Shown one piece after another: positions 39,201 to 44,145 of a DNA stretch of 64,000 nucleotides. This stretch comes from Phoronis australis (taxonomy: Eukaryota; Phoronida; Phoronidae): the NCBI GenBank assembly GCA_002633005.1, contig NMRA01000025.1, positions 604,340 through 668,339 of the forward strand. The letters run 5' to 3'. Every line of letters starts with the position of its first letter. Position 1 is the stretch's first letter. The notes under the pieces are model-generated. The model searched no databases. It worked only from the letters and a program-made list of their open reading frames with translations, and was not told the DNA's origin. The translations under genes and the position numbers were made by a program.

Positions 39201-39573
39201 TCCTGTACCGCCCAGTCGGCCATCCTGTGCTGAACCTTCAACAGACCACAGCTCTAGTGGTCCACAACCACCACCTATACCAAACTACAGACCTCCACTA
39301 AGTGAAGCTTCCGCTGATGAATTCAGTAGGGGCCACCCTCCCCCAGTGCCATCACAACGCCCCTCAACTGATGATGCCCCGTCACCTGAATTCAGAAGTG
39401 GTCCTCCACCCCCACTGCCAGCTTCAAGACCAGCACAGTTGCCTACTTCAGTTGGCGAATCCACCTCAGAATGCCAGTCATCAAGAAATGATTCGGAGAG
39501 CTCAGACGATCATGCAGACTCTCACCCTCTCGTACCCCCAAAGCCAAGCTTAGACAGTGAAAGCAAATGTTGA
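6117..39573 (+). CDS. SYNJ: Synaptojanin, phosphoinositide phosphatase (22 visible coding exons, 5' end missing)
   Basis: Joined exons: 6117-6203, 8194-8449, 8722-8947, 9331-9414, 13121-13279, 15474-15640, 16056-16137, 16901-17056, 17887-18043, 18756-18944, 20054-20156, 21389-21529, 22565-22757, 25231-25389, 26401-26630, 27411-27614, 28596-28849, 30824-30928, 31114-31469, 32692-32901, 37335-37446, 38525-39573. All introns are GT-AG and every phase matches, giving 1,558 complete codons before the stop. Domains in order: Sac1 phosphatase (to ~450) with CX5R motif CVDCLDRT at visible residue 336; inositol 5-phosphatase (~480-860) with [15 protein letters not shown] and PAWTDR motifs; RRM-like domain (~864-949); proline-rich tail (~980-1558). 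The family dephosphorylates PI(4,5)P2 and PI4P on endocytic vesicles, releasing clathrin coats at synapses. The start Met and ~60 N-terminal residues expected from vertebrate SYNJ1 were not found. No NPF motif is visible in the tail. Confidence 0.97.
6204..8193. other. SYNJ intron with two MITE-like copies
   Basis: Non-coding. Diverged MITE-like repeats lie at about 6987-7201 and 7796-8104; the small open frames show no conservation. Confidence 0.55.
7808..8104. mobile_element. MITE family 2, copy 1
   Basis: Starts GGTAAAAACTCTCCAGTTGG and ends CCCGAATTGGAGAATTATTT; these are diverged inverted ends. It shares TTAATTATTTT-CTCAAGG and other blocks with the copy at 20157-20808. Confidence 0.5.
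8194..8449 (+). CDS. SYNJ: SYNJ visible exon 2: Sac1 domain
   Basis: The acceptor GCCAG ends at 8193. The two leading bases join the single base of the previous exon to give Asp. The peptide contains [19 protein letters not shown] and ends DNRFF plus two bases of Trp. The donor is GTAAGA. Confidence 0.92.
8722..8947 (+). CDS. SYNJ: SYNJ visible exon 3: Sac1 domain
   Basis: The acceptor CAAG ends at 8721 and the donor is GTGCGT. The exon encodes the strongly conserved stretch [19 protein letters not shown] and [17 protein letters not shown] at 8786 looks like a donor, but the frame reads straight through with conserved protein, so it is not an intron. Confidence 0.95.
8958..9235. repeat. ~43-base minisatellite in SYNJ intron
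   Basis: Six to seven tandem copies of a unit containing CATAACATCCTGATGGGTAG and GAGAAACTGAC, starting about 10 bases after a splice donor. Confidence 0.85.
9331..9414 (+). CDS. SYNJ: SYNJ visible exon 4: Sac1 domain
   Basis: This phase 0-0 exon of 28 codons contains [13 protein letters not shown], a Sac1 signature. The acceptor is TTTCCAG and the donor is GTAAGA. Confidence 0.95.
10284..10460. repeat. ~67-base tandem repeat, 2.6 copies
   Basis: Near-identical copies of a unit containing ATGTAATTAAAACTCTTACT and GATCACAAGAAGATTGGTAA. Confidence 0.85.
11015..11130 (+). mobile_element. tRNA-derived SINE, copy 2
   Basis: A box TGGCCTAGTGG and B-box-like GGTTGGAGTCC at tRNA spacing, followed by a tail shared with the copy at 2822-2935. 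The B box has lost the invariant C. Confidence 0.65.
12130..12245. repeat. ~57-base direct duplication
   Basis: Two copies containing GTGATAAACCTGGCAGGTTT and GTGGTGAACAACTAG with a few differences. Confidence 0.75.
13121..13279 (+). CDS. SYNJ: SYNJ visible exon 5: Sac1 domain
   Basis: This phase 0-0 exon of 53 codons runs from [20 protein letters not shown] to the end of [16 protein letters not shown]. The acceptor is GTTGCAG and the donor is GTAAAG. Confidence 0.95.
13749..15452 (+). mobile_element. GCGCCCAC-family element, copy B (contains an assembly gap)
   Basis: Begins with the same GCGCCCACATATTTATATGT start as copy A and ends GTGGGCGCATTTCAATGC..GGCTCTTGTT. The middle 732 bases are N. 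The long open frames here are artefacts of the N run. The element ends about 22 bases before a SYNJ exon. Confidence 0.75.
14184..14915. other. Assembly gap (732 N)
   Basis: A run of N inside a repetitive element. Confidence 1.
15474..15640 (+). CDS. SYNJ: SYNJ visible exon 6: Sac1 domain
   Basis: The acceptor is CTTGCAG and the donor is GTAAGT. The peptide includes [13 protein letters not shown] and [14 protein letters not shown] and leaves two bases of a codon. A mobile-element copy ends only about 22 bases upstream of the exon. Confidence 0.93.
16056..16137 (+). CDS. SYNJ: SYNJ visible exon 7: Sac1 catalytic CX5R motif
   Basis: The exon encodes [16 protein letters not shown]. Cys336 and Arg342 (visible numbering) are the catalytic CX5R(T) pair of Sac1 phosphatases, so the Sac1 domain looks active. 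The acceptor is TTTCAG and the donor is GTCAGT. Confidence 0.96.
16901..17056 (+). CDS. SYNJ: SYNJ visible exon 8: Sac1 C-terminal part
   Basis: This phase 0-0 exon of 52 codons contains [20 protein letters not shown] and YAGTGALGG. The acceptor is AACACAG and the donor is GTGAAA. Confidence 0.95.
17057..17886. other. SYNJ intron, 0.8 kb
   Basis: Non-coding; a small direct duplication of TTACTGATTAGATTGT near 17198-17230 is all I see. Confidence 0.5.
17887..18043 (+). CDS. SYNJ: SYNJ visible exon 9: end of Sac1 domain
   Basis: The exon encodes [20 protein letters not shown] followed by [13 protein letters not shown]. The acceptor is GTTTAG and the donor is GTGAGT. It ends one base into a codon. 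Confidence 0.95.
18044..18755. other. SYNJ intron, 0.7 kb
   Basis: No repeats or conserved coding signal recognised. Confidence 0.5.
18756..18944 (+). CDS. SYNJ: SYNJ visible exon 10: start of inositol 5-phosphatase
   Basis: The exon encodes [11 protein letters not shown] and [17 protein letters not shown] is the first conserved block of inositol polyphosphate 5-phosphatases, and the Asn contributes to metal binding. The acceptor is TTTGCAG and the donor is GTATGG. Confidence 0.95.
19562..19880. mobile_element. MITE family 1, intact copy with perfect 22-base inverted ends
   Basis: The left TACGGTAAAATCTCACCAAT plus TT (19562-19583) is the exact reverse complement of 19859-19880. If the outer TA is a target duplication, this is a Tc1/mariner-type MITE of ~315 bases. 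Diverged relatives lie at about 6987-7201, 28898-30599, 35736-35956 and 42209-42438. Confidence 0.85.
20054..20156 (+). CDS. SYNJ: SYNJ visible exon 11: 5-phosphatase
   Basis: The exon encodes [20 protein letters not shown]; the first Glu of the FEE block is a conserved metal ligand in the family. The acceptor is TTCTAG and the donor is GTAAAA. The donor abuts a MITE-like repeat. Confidence 0.93.
20157..20808. mobile_element. MITE family 2, copy 2, abutting a splice donor
   Basis: Shares AATTCTCCAATTTG..TTAATTATTTTGCTCAAGG at the left and CAGACTGTCCCAAACTGGAG at the right with 7808-8104. It holds an extra ~350 bases inside, including a ~52-base direct duplication at 20440-20530. Its left end coincides with the GT of a SYNJ donor. 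Confidence 0.5.
20809..21388. other. Remainder of SYNJ intron
   Basis: Nothing recognised. Confidence 0.4.
21389..21529 (+). CDS. SYNJ: SYNJ visible exon 12: 5-phosphatase
   Basis: The exon encodes [20 protein letters not shown] and [14 protein letters not shown]. The acceptor is ATACAG and the donor is GTAAGT. Entry and exit phases match the neighbouring exons. Confidence 0.94.
21530..22564. other. SYNJ intron with CAN-rich trinucleotide stretch
   Basis: ATCATC-rich and CAACAA/CACCAC-rich simple sequence at about 21600-21845. The rest is unremarkable; 22305-22330 has the ATCATCATCAGG motif also seen near 31790. Confidence 0.5.
22565..22757 (+). CDS. SYNJ: SYNJ visible exon 13: 5-phosphatase
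   Basis: The exon encodes [20 protein letters not shown] and [20 protein letters not shown] and the AHF(T)A block with its catalytic His are 5-phosphatase signatures. The acceptor is TTGTAG and the donor is GTCAGT. Confidence 0.95.
22985..23370. repeat. 33-base minisatellite, about 11 copies
   Basis: Unit contains AGCATCACAGACTCACTAGT plus ATTATCACTATAA. Because 33 is a multiple of three, the minus strand has a long open frame of 11-residue repeats ([11 protein letters not shown]), an artefact of the unit length. Confidence 0.92.
23371..25230. other. Rest of SYNJ 2.5 kb intron
   Basis: Non-coding. A 12-base inverted pair AGCGTCCAAATG / CATTTGGACGCT flanks ~46 bases at about 24899-24970. Nothing else stands out. 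Confidence 0.5.
25231..25389 (+). CDS. SYNJ: SYNJ visible exon 14: 5-phosphatase WxGDxNxR motif
   Basis: The exon encodes [17 protein letters not shown], the first signature of 5-phosphatases, with Asp681 and Asn683 in visible numbering. The acceptor is TTTCAG and the donor is GTATGG. The open frame extends 5' into the intron, but that part is not conserved. Confidence 0.96.
25968..25975 (-). promoter_or_regulatory. TATA box of the putative LTR
   Basis: TATAAATA on the minus strand, downstream of four heat-shock-element-like dyads. Confidence 0.5.
26113..26125. promoter_or_regulatory. Three-unit heat-shock element
   Basis: TTC-TA-GAA-AG-TTC: three perfect alternating nGAAn units, the canonical HSF-binding arrangement. 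Confidence 0.55.
26401..26630 (+). CDS. SYNJ: SYNJ visible exon 15: 5-phosphatase P(S/A)WxDR motif
   Basis: The exon encodes [10 protein letters not shown] and [14 protein letters not shown], the second 5-phosphatase signature with Asp757. It ends in TSDHR, which continues into PVIALL of the next exon. The donor is GTGAAC. Confidence 0.96.
26631..27410. other. SYNJ intron, 0.8 kb
   Basis: Nothing recognised. Confidence 0.5.
27411..27614 (+). CDS. SYNJ: SYNJ visible exon 16: end of 5-phosphatase
   Basis: The exon encodes [19 protein letters not shown], then [15 protein letters not shown] and the start of the RRM-like fold. The acceptor is TTCCAG and the donor is GTAAGA. Confidence 0.95.
27615..28595. 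other. SYNJ intron, 1.0 kb
   Basis: Non-coding; no repeat recognised. Confidence 0.5.
28596..28849 (+). CDS. SYNJ: SYNJ visible exon 17: RRM-like domain
   Basis: The exon encodes [20 protein letters not shown] and the downstream block [15 protein letters not shown], the RRM-like (DUF1866) domain specific to synaptojanins. The acceptor is TTTCCAG and the donor is GTAAAT. Confidence 0.94.
28898..30599. mobile_element. MITE family 1 copy split by a nested transposon
   Basis: The left end TACAGTAAGGTCTCGCC and the right end TTCTAAATTGGTGAGATTTT are the diverged ends of the family intact at 19562-19880. They are separated by the 29108-30568 insertion. Confidence 0.6.
29108..30568. mobile_element. 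1.46 kb DNA transposon with TACCGTATTCGCC ends
   Basis: The left TACCGTATTCGCCATAATAA and the right end in reverse TACCATATTCACCGTAATAA differ at three positions. Both then run into CCRCCC, with AAGCGC(C) blocks beyond. No transposase frame is seen. It sits inside a MITE. Confidence 0.75.
30824..30928 (+). CDS. SYNJ: SYNJ visible exon 18: acidic linker
   Basis: A short exon encoding an acidic stretch ([15 protein letters not shown]) and then a Ser/Pro/Thr linker. The acceptor is TTTCAG and the donor is GTAAGA. Phases match both neighbours. Confidence 0.85.
31114..31469 (+). CDS. SYNJ: SYNJ visible exon 19: proline-rich region with SPTP repeats
   Basis: The exon encodes [17 protein letters not shown], a class of SH3-binding sequence, and then four spaced SPTP-type repeats (ASPTPG, KSPTPA, KSPTPM, KSPTPN). 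The acceptor is TAAAG and the donor is GTAAGG. Confidence 0.88.
31470..32691. other. SYNJ intron, 1.2 kb
   Basis: Non-coding; contains a CTCATCATCAGG-type motif near 31790 and no clear element boundaries. Confidence 0.45.
32692..32901 (+). CDS. SYNJ: SYNJ visible exon 20: proline-rich region
   Basis: The exon encodes [19 protein letters not shown] and a further Pro-rich stretch, likely SH3 ligands for endocytic partners. The acceptor is CAGCAG, a NAGNAG tandem at 32689-32694, so a Gln may be optional. The donor is GTTGGT in phase 0. Confidence 0.87.
33600..34071. repeat. 53-base minisatellite, about 9 copies, running into a gap
   Basis: Nearly identical units containing TTTGGTAATTAAAAGATACA and AAACTACAAGTGTTTACAC. 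The array is cut by the N run at 34072, so its true length is unknown. Confidence 0.95.
34072..34854. other. Assembly gap (783 N)
   Basis: Lies between a minisatellite and the right part of a GCGCCCAC-family element. Confidence 1.
34855..35122 (+). mobile_element. GCGCCCAC-family element, copy C (right end only)
   Basis: Nearly identical to 15167-15450 of copy B, ending GTGGGCGCATTTCAACGC..GCTCTTGT. The left part is hidden in the gap. Confidence 0.8.
35736..35956. mobile_element. MITE family 1, diverged copy
   Basis: Shares GATAATTGCCAAAATT, CATTTGTCTGCCATA and GTTCTAAGTCAGTGAGGTTT with the family; the left end is poorly preserved. Confidence 0.45.
36815..37208. mobile_element. Palindromic (fold-back) repeat with two tRNA-like segments
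   Basis: Left-arm blocks CAATCTCTAG..CCATCTTCAGG and GGTTGTCAATCC recur in inverted order in the right arm (CCTGAAGATGG..CTAGAGATTG). Each arm has a tRNA-like stretch with a B-box-like CTCAAATCC or TTCAAATTCC, pointing in opposite directions. Confidence 0.6.
37335..37446 (+). CDS. SYNJ: SYNJ visible exon 21: short tail exon
   Basis: A 112-base exon with acceptor TGTTTAG and donor GTATGA. Its length (1 mod 3) is what is needed to join the phase-0 end at 32901 to the last exon, which needs one base. The peptide ([20 protein letters not shown]) is not strongly conserved, so support is mainly phase and splice sites. Confidence 0.72.
37447..38524. other. Last SYNJ intron, 1.1 kb
   Basis: Nothing recognised. 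Confidence 0.5.
38525..39573 (+). CDS. SYNJ: SYNJ terminal coding exon: proline-rich tail
   Basis: A 349-codon tail ending at TGA 39571-39573. It carries at least seven spaced copies of a (R/S)GPPPPxPSxRP unit separated by acidic, Ser-rich spacers, plus PAPRHK, PKPRAR and VPPKPS. These are candidate SH3 ligands for amphiphysin, endophilin or intersectin-type partners. No NPF motif is visible. Confidence 0.9.
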
Positions 39574-40320
39574 AGTTGGTGTCCAATTGTGGCGTCCATG
39601 TGGATTTTAACTCATGACTGATGTGATGTACTTGAGTGTGTGCAATAGAACTGTGTAGTTAATGTGCAGATGTACTGCAAAACTAAAATACCGACTGATA
39701 TTTGATCTGGGTAAGACGAAATTCAACCTATGTCAATGTGTACATGAACTTATTTAGAACAATTACCGTAACAAGAAACTGCCCAAGTCAGGGCAGAAAT
39801 CTTTTCAGATGTAACATTAGGTCATGTGATGCGACTGACATATGCCGTGTATGAAGTCTAATAATTTTTACCTGAACTTTCTCAGTGTTCAGGCATAATC
39901 AGACTTATGTGATTGTTACTGTTGTTAACAGATGACTATCATTTATTTTTAGAACCATGTGAGTGCATTATTGTGTTAGTTGTAAGTCGCTCACAAACAC
40001 ATTCAAATCTCTTCTGAAGACTCCAAGTTTTATTACTTTTTGCTCTTCACTTAGTATATACAGGGGGAGATAATTACTGATTGGTCTGCCCGTGATATAT
40101 CCTATATAAGTTACATCTGTCTATCCCTGTACTGGGCCCGAAGTCTGATTTCCGAACTTGAACACTGTTCTGTTTGTTTCTGTATAAACTTATGTAGGAC
40201 CTTATCAACAAGTCTGTATTTATCTAAATGTTCCGAAAATTATAGATTTTAACTCAATTAAAAGTATAATTATTATATTTTCTGGCAGAAAGAATAAAGC
40301 CTGTAGAATTTGATTTTTGT
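39574..40320 (+). other. SYNJ: SYNJ 3' untranslated region (inferred)
   Basis: This follows the TGA without further coding signal. A canonical AATAAA lies at 40293-40298, about 720 bases after the stop, so cleavage near 40310-40325 is likely. Confidence 0.65.
40293..40298 (+). terminator. Polyadenylation signal AATAAA for SYNJ
   Basis: A canonical hexamer, AGAATAAAGC in context, the best candidate in the sequence after the SYNJ stop. Confidence 0.6.
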
Positions 40321-40502
40321 CATTATAATACCAGCCTGCCACTGTCAGTCAACTGACCAGGTCAAGTGACCATTAGTAAAAATGTATTGTTAGCAAAACA
40401 CCCCTCATGCGAAAATGGAACATTTTGAAAACAATTACGAAATGTTTTCAATTGTTGAATGCTGCATACAATAATTTCTTTAAGTTTCACACAAATCCAG
40501 TC

Positions 40503-41311
40503 AGGGCTGTTCCAGTAAAATCCGTGTGGGAGGGGGGGGGGGACGGCAGTAGAAATAAAAATTCATGGGTGGTGGTCTTCATAAAAAACTCAAATTATGG
40601 GTGGTCGTTCCTGTAAGAAGTGATGCATTAAAAATGGGTGGTGTTTTTTGACCTGTTAATGTGGATAGGTTGGTTACTTCACTCAAAAATAAATGCAAAT
40701 GTCCTAACTTATTCAAATACAAAAAGCCCATATTGCCAGTGAACAGAGTGCAATATGTTCACTAAGCCATTAATCAAGTCATGGGCAACTCGATTTGAGC
40801 CAACCCTTTGTCTGCAGTCCTATTGAATTGAAAAGTTATGCAACACTGAACTGGTGTTAACACATATAAGAAAATTGATGATTTTTAAATAAAAAGTATG
40901 AGGAGTAAGATAAACAAGTTCCAATATTCACTTGACATAGAAGTATAGAAGAGTTCGTGGAGACAGTTTGAGATTCATAGATCCTTATAAATGAAAAAAT
41001 GTTCATTCAAATTATAGACACATGGTGAACAGAGACACCTGGTGGCTGCCAAAAGTATTGCTCACAGGCTACTTTAGTTTTTGACAATATTGGACAAGAC
41101 AACTAGTTCTTGTCTGTCAGTCATCTAAGTTCTTAACAGGTCCTCCTGGAGGCAATTTGTTTGCAAGTGTTGGATTTTATATTTTAACCTATTAAAAATA
41201 ATTAAAAAATTATGGGTCATGGGTTAGAGAAATAAATGAAAAATACGGGCGGTGGGTATGAAATAAAAGTGCCTTCCCCCCCTCCCATACAGATTTTGCT
41301 GGAACAGCCCT
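40503..41311. mobile_element. hAT-like non-autonomous element, 0.8 kb
   Basis: AGGGCTGTTCCAGTAAAATC followed by a G-rich run is mirrored at the right end (GATTTTGCTGGAACAGCCCT preceded by a C-rich run). The CAGGG-type end is typical of hAT. No transposase. Confidence 0.75.
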
Positions 41312-42208
41312 CAGACGTTTCCAAAATGTGATGTTCTGAAGTTATCCAAATTTGGACATTTTCTAGGGTCCTTCATAACCGTAACATAGTGTTATTATTC
41401 TGTGCTCAATTACATTGCGGTTATGTTGACGCATATCCAGCCCTAGTTCTCACTTGAAGACTACAGCATTGGTCTTAATTTGAGTTTGGACTAAAGTTTG
41501 AAGCTCAAAAACAGAGGCCAGTTATTGCGAACTTGCTAGTGGGGCTGAAAACTCATCTGCACAAACTATCTTATATTCCAGCACAGTCATAGACCCATTC
41601 GTAACCAGAGTTCCAGTTTATAAGTTGAACAGAAAGTGTCTATTCTGACTACAATAGTTTTGATTTCTTGTTTATGTAGCTTAATAATATTGACATACTC
41701 AATATTGTATTGGTGGTATTTGTGTTAGGTGATCACAAATAGTCAATTTTGATTAGTCACTACTTGATCAAGGTTACATTTGGTTCTATTCAACATGCAG
41801 TATGGCACAATGTTGAATTTTACTTATCCACAAATGACAACAAAGTGAGTTAGTTTAGAAGATATGAATTGATAGGGTATATTGAGAAACCATACAGACA
41901 GATTAAGTTGACCTGCAATTCGTCATATATTGTGGGTCAAAATTTGACATAAAGTGAGTGCTGTATGCATGTAGAATTTATTCGAACTACACATATTTGA
42001 TTGTTAACATGTGCTATCCAACTTTTGTCCAGGTCAATCCCAAGGGCATTTAAATTGGGGAACAAAAAATGGAGGTGTACATCGAGGTGAACATGGGCGT
42101 TTAAAAATGCTTTTGAGAATTCTGGGGTGAGCATTTACCCGAAAGGTAGATTTGGATTTATCGCCACTTATTTCAGGCTCATAGAGGAAGTGTACTGCTG
42201 AAACTCCC

Positions 42209-42438
42209 AACTTCACATTATGGTTAAATGTGTCCAATCTGGGACAAAAATAAATGCCAAAATTAGCCTTTTGTCCATTGCTGTGAATACCCAAAATTTT
42301 TCAAAATGTTTTCTTATGGAAGTTATAATGGTACATCACTTGAAATTGTTAAACCATTAATTTGATAGTATGAAAAGAGCGAAAACAAAATTTCACTTGT
42401 CTGCCAAATTGTGTCCTACATTAGTAAGATTTTACTGT
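42209..42438. mobile_element. MITE family 1, diverged copy
   Basis: Shares ATGCCAAAATTAGCCTTTT, TTCACTTGTCTGCCAAATTG and a right end GTAAGATTTTACTGTA with the family. Confidence 0.5.
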
Positions 42439-42847
42439 ACTCAAAGGTTGGAGCTGAAATTGACATCGGACAGTTAAGACAGGGATGTTTTCAAGAAAGT
42501 CCACCACACAAACTGAGGGTGGGTGTTAAGCCAAGTATGGTCATTTAAAATTGAGACTTAGTAATTCCAGGGGTGGGTGTTGACTAATATGGTTGTGTTA
42601 TTTCAGTACGTAATCCTTGTTGTTGTTCTTGCAGGGTGTGGCAACATAGTGGCTAAGTGACCAGACTTTTATTTCTCTACTTTCTAGAACAACGTGTGGT
42701 TTGTTAAACAGTGTATTGCATATATACATATGAATAGAAAAAGAGATGGCGTTTGTAATGAACAATGAAAGTGATTGCTCAGATGATGAGAGAGTACATT
42801 TCAAGAAATGAAGCCCTGCTGAATATGTAACGTATACATAGGGATGA

Positions 42848-42912
42848 TTTATTTTGAAAAACTATGTTTATATAGTGGCTAGTCTGCTGATGTTGTTACA
42901 GGAATATTTATT
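42848..42912 (-). terminator. Candidate PINX1 polyadenylation signals
   Basis: Two AATAAA hexamers on the minus strand, at 42912-42907 and 42853-42848, lie 230-290 bases past the PINX1 stop. Either could define the 3' end. Confidence 0.5.
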
Positions 42913-43140
42913 GGAAATGTGTTTACAATAGTAATGAATAAGTTCAAGAATCATGCCATCTGGTGTTTAACATTTCAGTTATTCAAAACAACACACATTC
43001 CATACAGATCGCTAAAATTTGGATAAAACTCTAATCGTGCAACACTTGATGAAATGCAAAAAAAAAATCAGAATATTTTCCCCAATTTGTATCCAATGTA
43101 CCTTTACGTTACCTAACTCCCGAGACCAGCACCACAGCCA

Positions 43141-44145
43141 TCAACTTTTAGAAATTCCATAGCCAGTAATTTCGTGAATATTTGAACCTGGAAAATGAAC
43201 ATTGGCAGCCAAATTGTTCAACTTATCCGTCTTCTCGTTGGCACGCTTTGGTAATTTAGTGTCCACTTTGAATTTTTGCGCGTCCTTCACTTCTGGTTTG
43301 GTAAATGCCTTTTTTTGTCCACACTGATCACTTGTCAATTTCTTTCTCTTGGATTTGCTTCTCTTTCTACCAACTGGGTTGTCTTCCTGATCCATCACAG
43401 TGTCCGCCTCATCTTCACCACACTCTTTACTCTTCTTGTCAGCAGCCTTCTTGTCATCACATTCACATTTCCCAGAATCCTCAAGTTCCGAGTCAACCTG
43501 GCTCCTCTTCTTTTTGCCATTCTTATTCCTTTTTTGACTCATCGTCTTTTCAATATTGTCAGAAGCTACAACGACATTTTCGTCAATTGTCTTTTGCTTC
43601 TTACAAGCAGACAGACCACTTTCTTCTTCATCCAATTTCTTGTCCATTTTCTTTTTCCTCTTTCTCTTCTTCTCACCTTTGTCCTCAACTACTGTCATTG
43701 CCTCTGGTCCTGTGTCGCCATTTCCTTCAGTCATCTTCTGCTTTTTGAGAGCAGACGGATCTTTATCTACTGCATCCAAAACACCCTTTCTCTTCCGGGA
43801 CTTCTTTCTTATTGTTTCCTCACCACTCAAGTGCTCTTCTCCAATAACACTCCTTTCACTAGGCAGTGTACTGCATCCTGGCAAGGCACTTTCCTTTGTC
43901 TTACTTTTCTTCTTTCTCTTGGATTTACCCTTGACAACCTCACCATCTAATTCATGCACTACTCTACTAAAACCATCGCACACATCACTCCCAACAGGGA
44001 CTATTCCATCATTCTCACATTTGTCAACAATGGGGTTCTCCTCAACTTCACCATTTTCTTCAACTTTGACATTTTTCTTTTTCTTGGTACCTGTGGTATC
44101 TTCAGAAGTACTCTTGTCATCCTGACCAGAACTAGAGCCACTTTC
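43141..44145 (-). CDS. PINX1: PINX1 terminal coding exon: long basic/acidic tail
   Basis: 334 codons from ESGSSSGQDD to GISKS and TGA at 43143-43141. At least seven clusters of Lys/Arg (such as KKKKNVK, KSKRKKKSKTK, KKRKRKKKMDKK, KRSKSKRKK) alternate with acidic Ser-rich stretches. These fit nucleolar-localisation and rRNP-type tails. Two internal segments, ALKKQKM and SACKKQKT, look like diverged copies. The open plus-strand frames over this exon are shadows. Confidence 0.9.
   Translation of the reverse strand, partial: ESGSSSGQDDKSTSEDTTGTKKKKNVKVEENGEVEENPIVDKCENDGIVPVGSDVCDGFSRVVHELDGEVVKGKSKRKKKSKTKESALPGCSTLPSERSVIGEEHLSGEETIRKKSRKRKGVLDAVDKDPSALKKQKMTEGNGDTGPEAMTVVEDKGEKKRKRKKKMDKKLDEEESGLSACKKQKTIDENVVVASDNIEKTMSQKRNKNGKKKRSQVDSELEDSGKCECDDKKAADKKSKECGEDEADTVMDQEDNPVGRKRSKSKRKKLTSDQCGQKKAFTKPEVKDAQKFKVDTKLPKRANEKTDKLNNLAANVHFPGSNIHEITGYGISKS

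Larger units (their letters stand above)
40321..43140. other. Intergenic region between convergent SYNJ and PINX1
   Basis: No gene. Holds a hAT-like element (40503-41311), a diverged MITE (42209-42438) and the PINX1 3' end. Confidence 0.6.
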
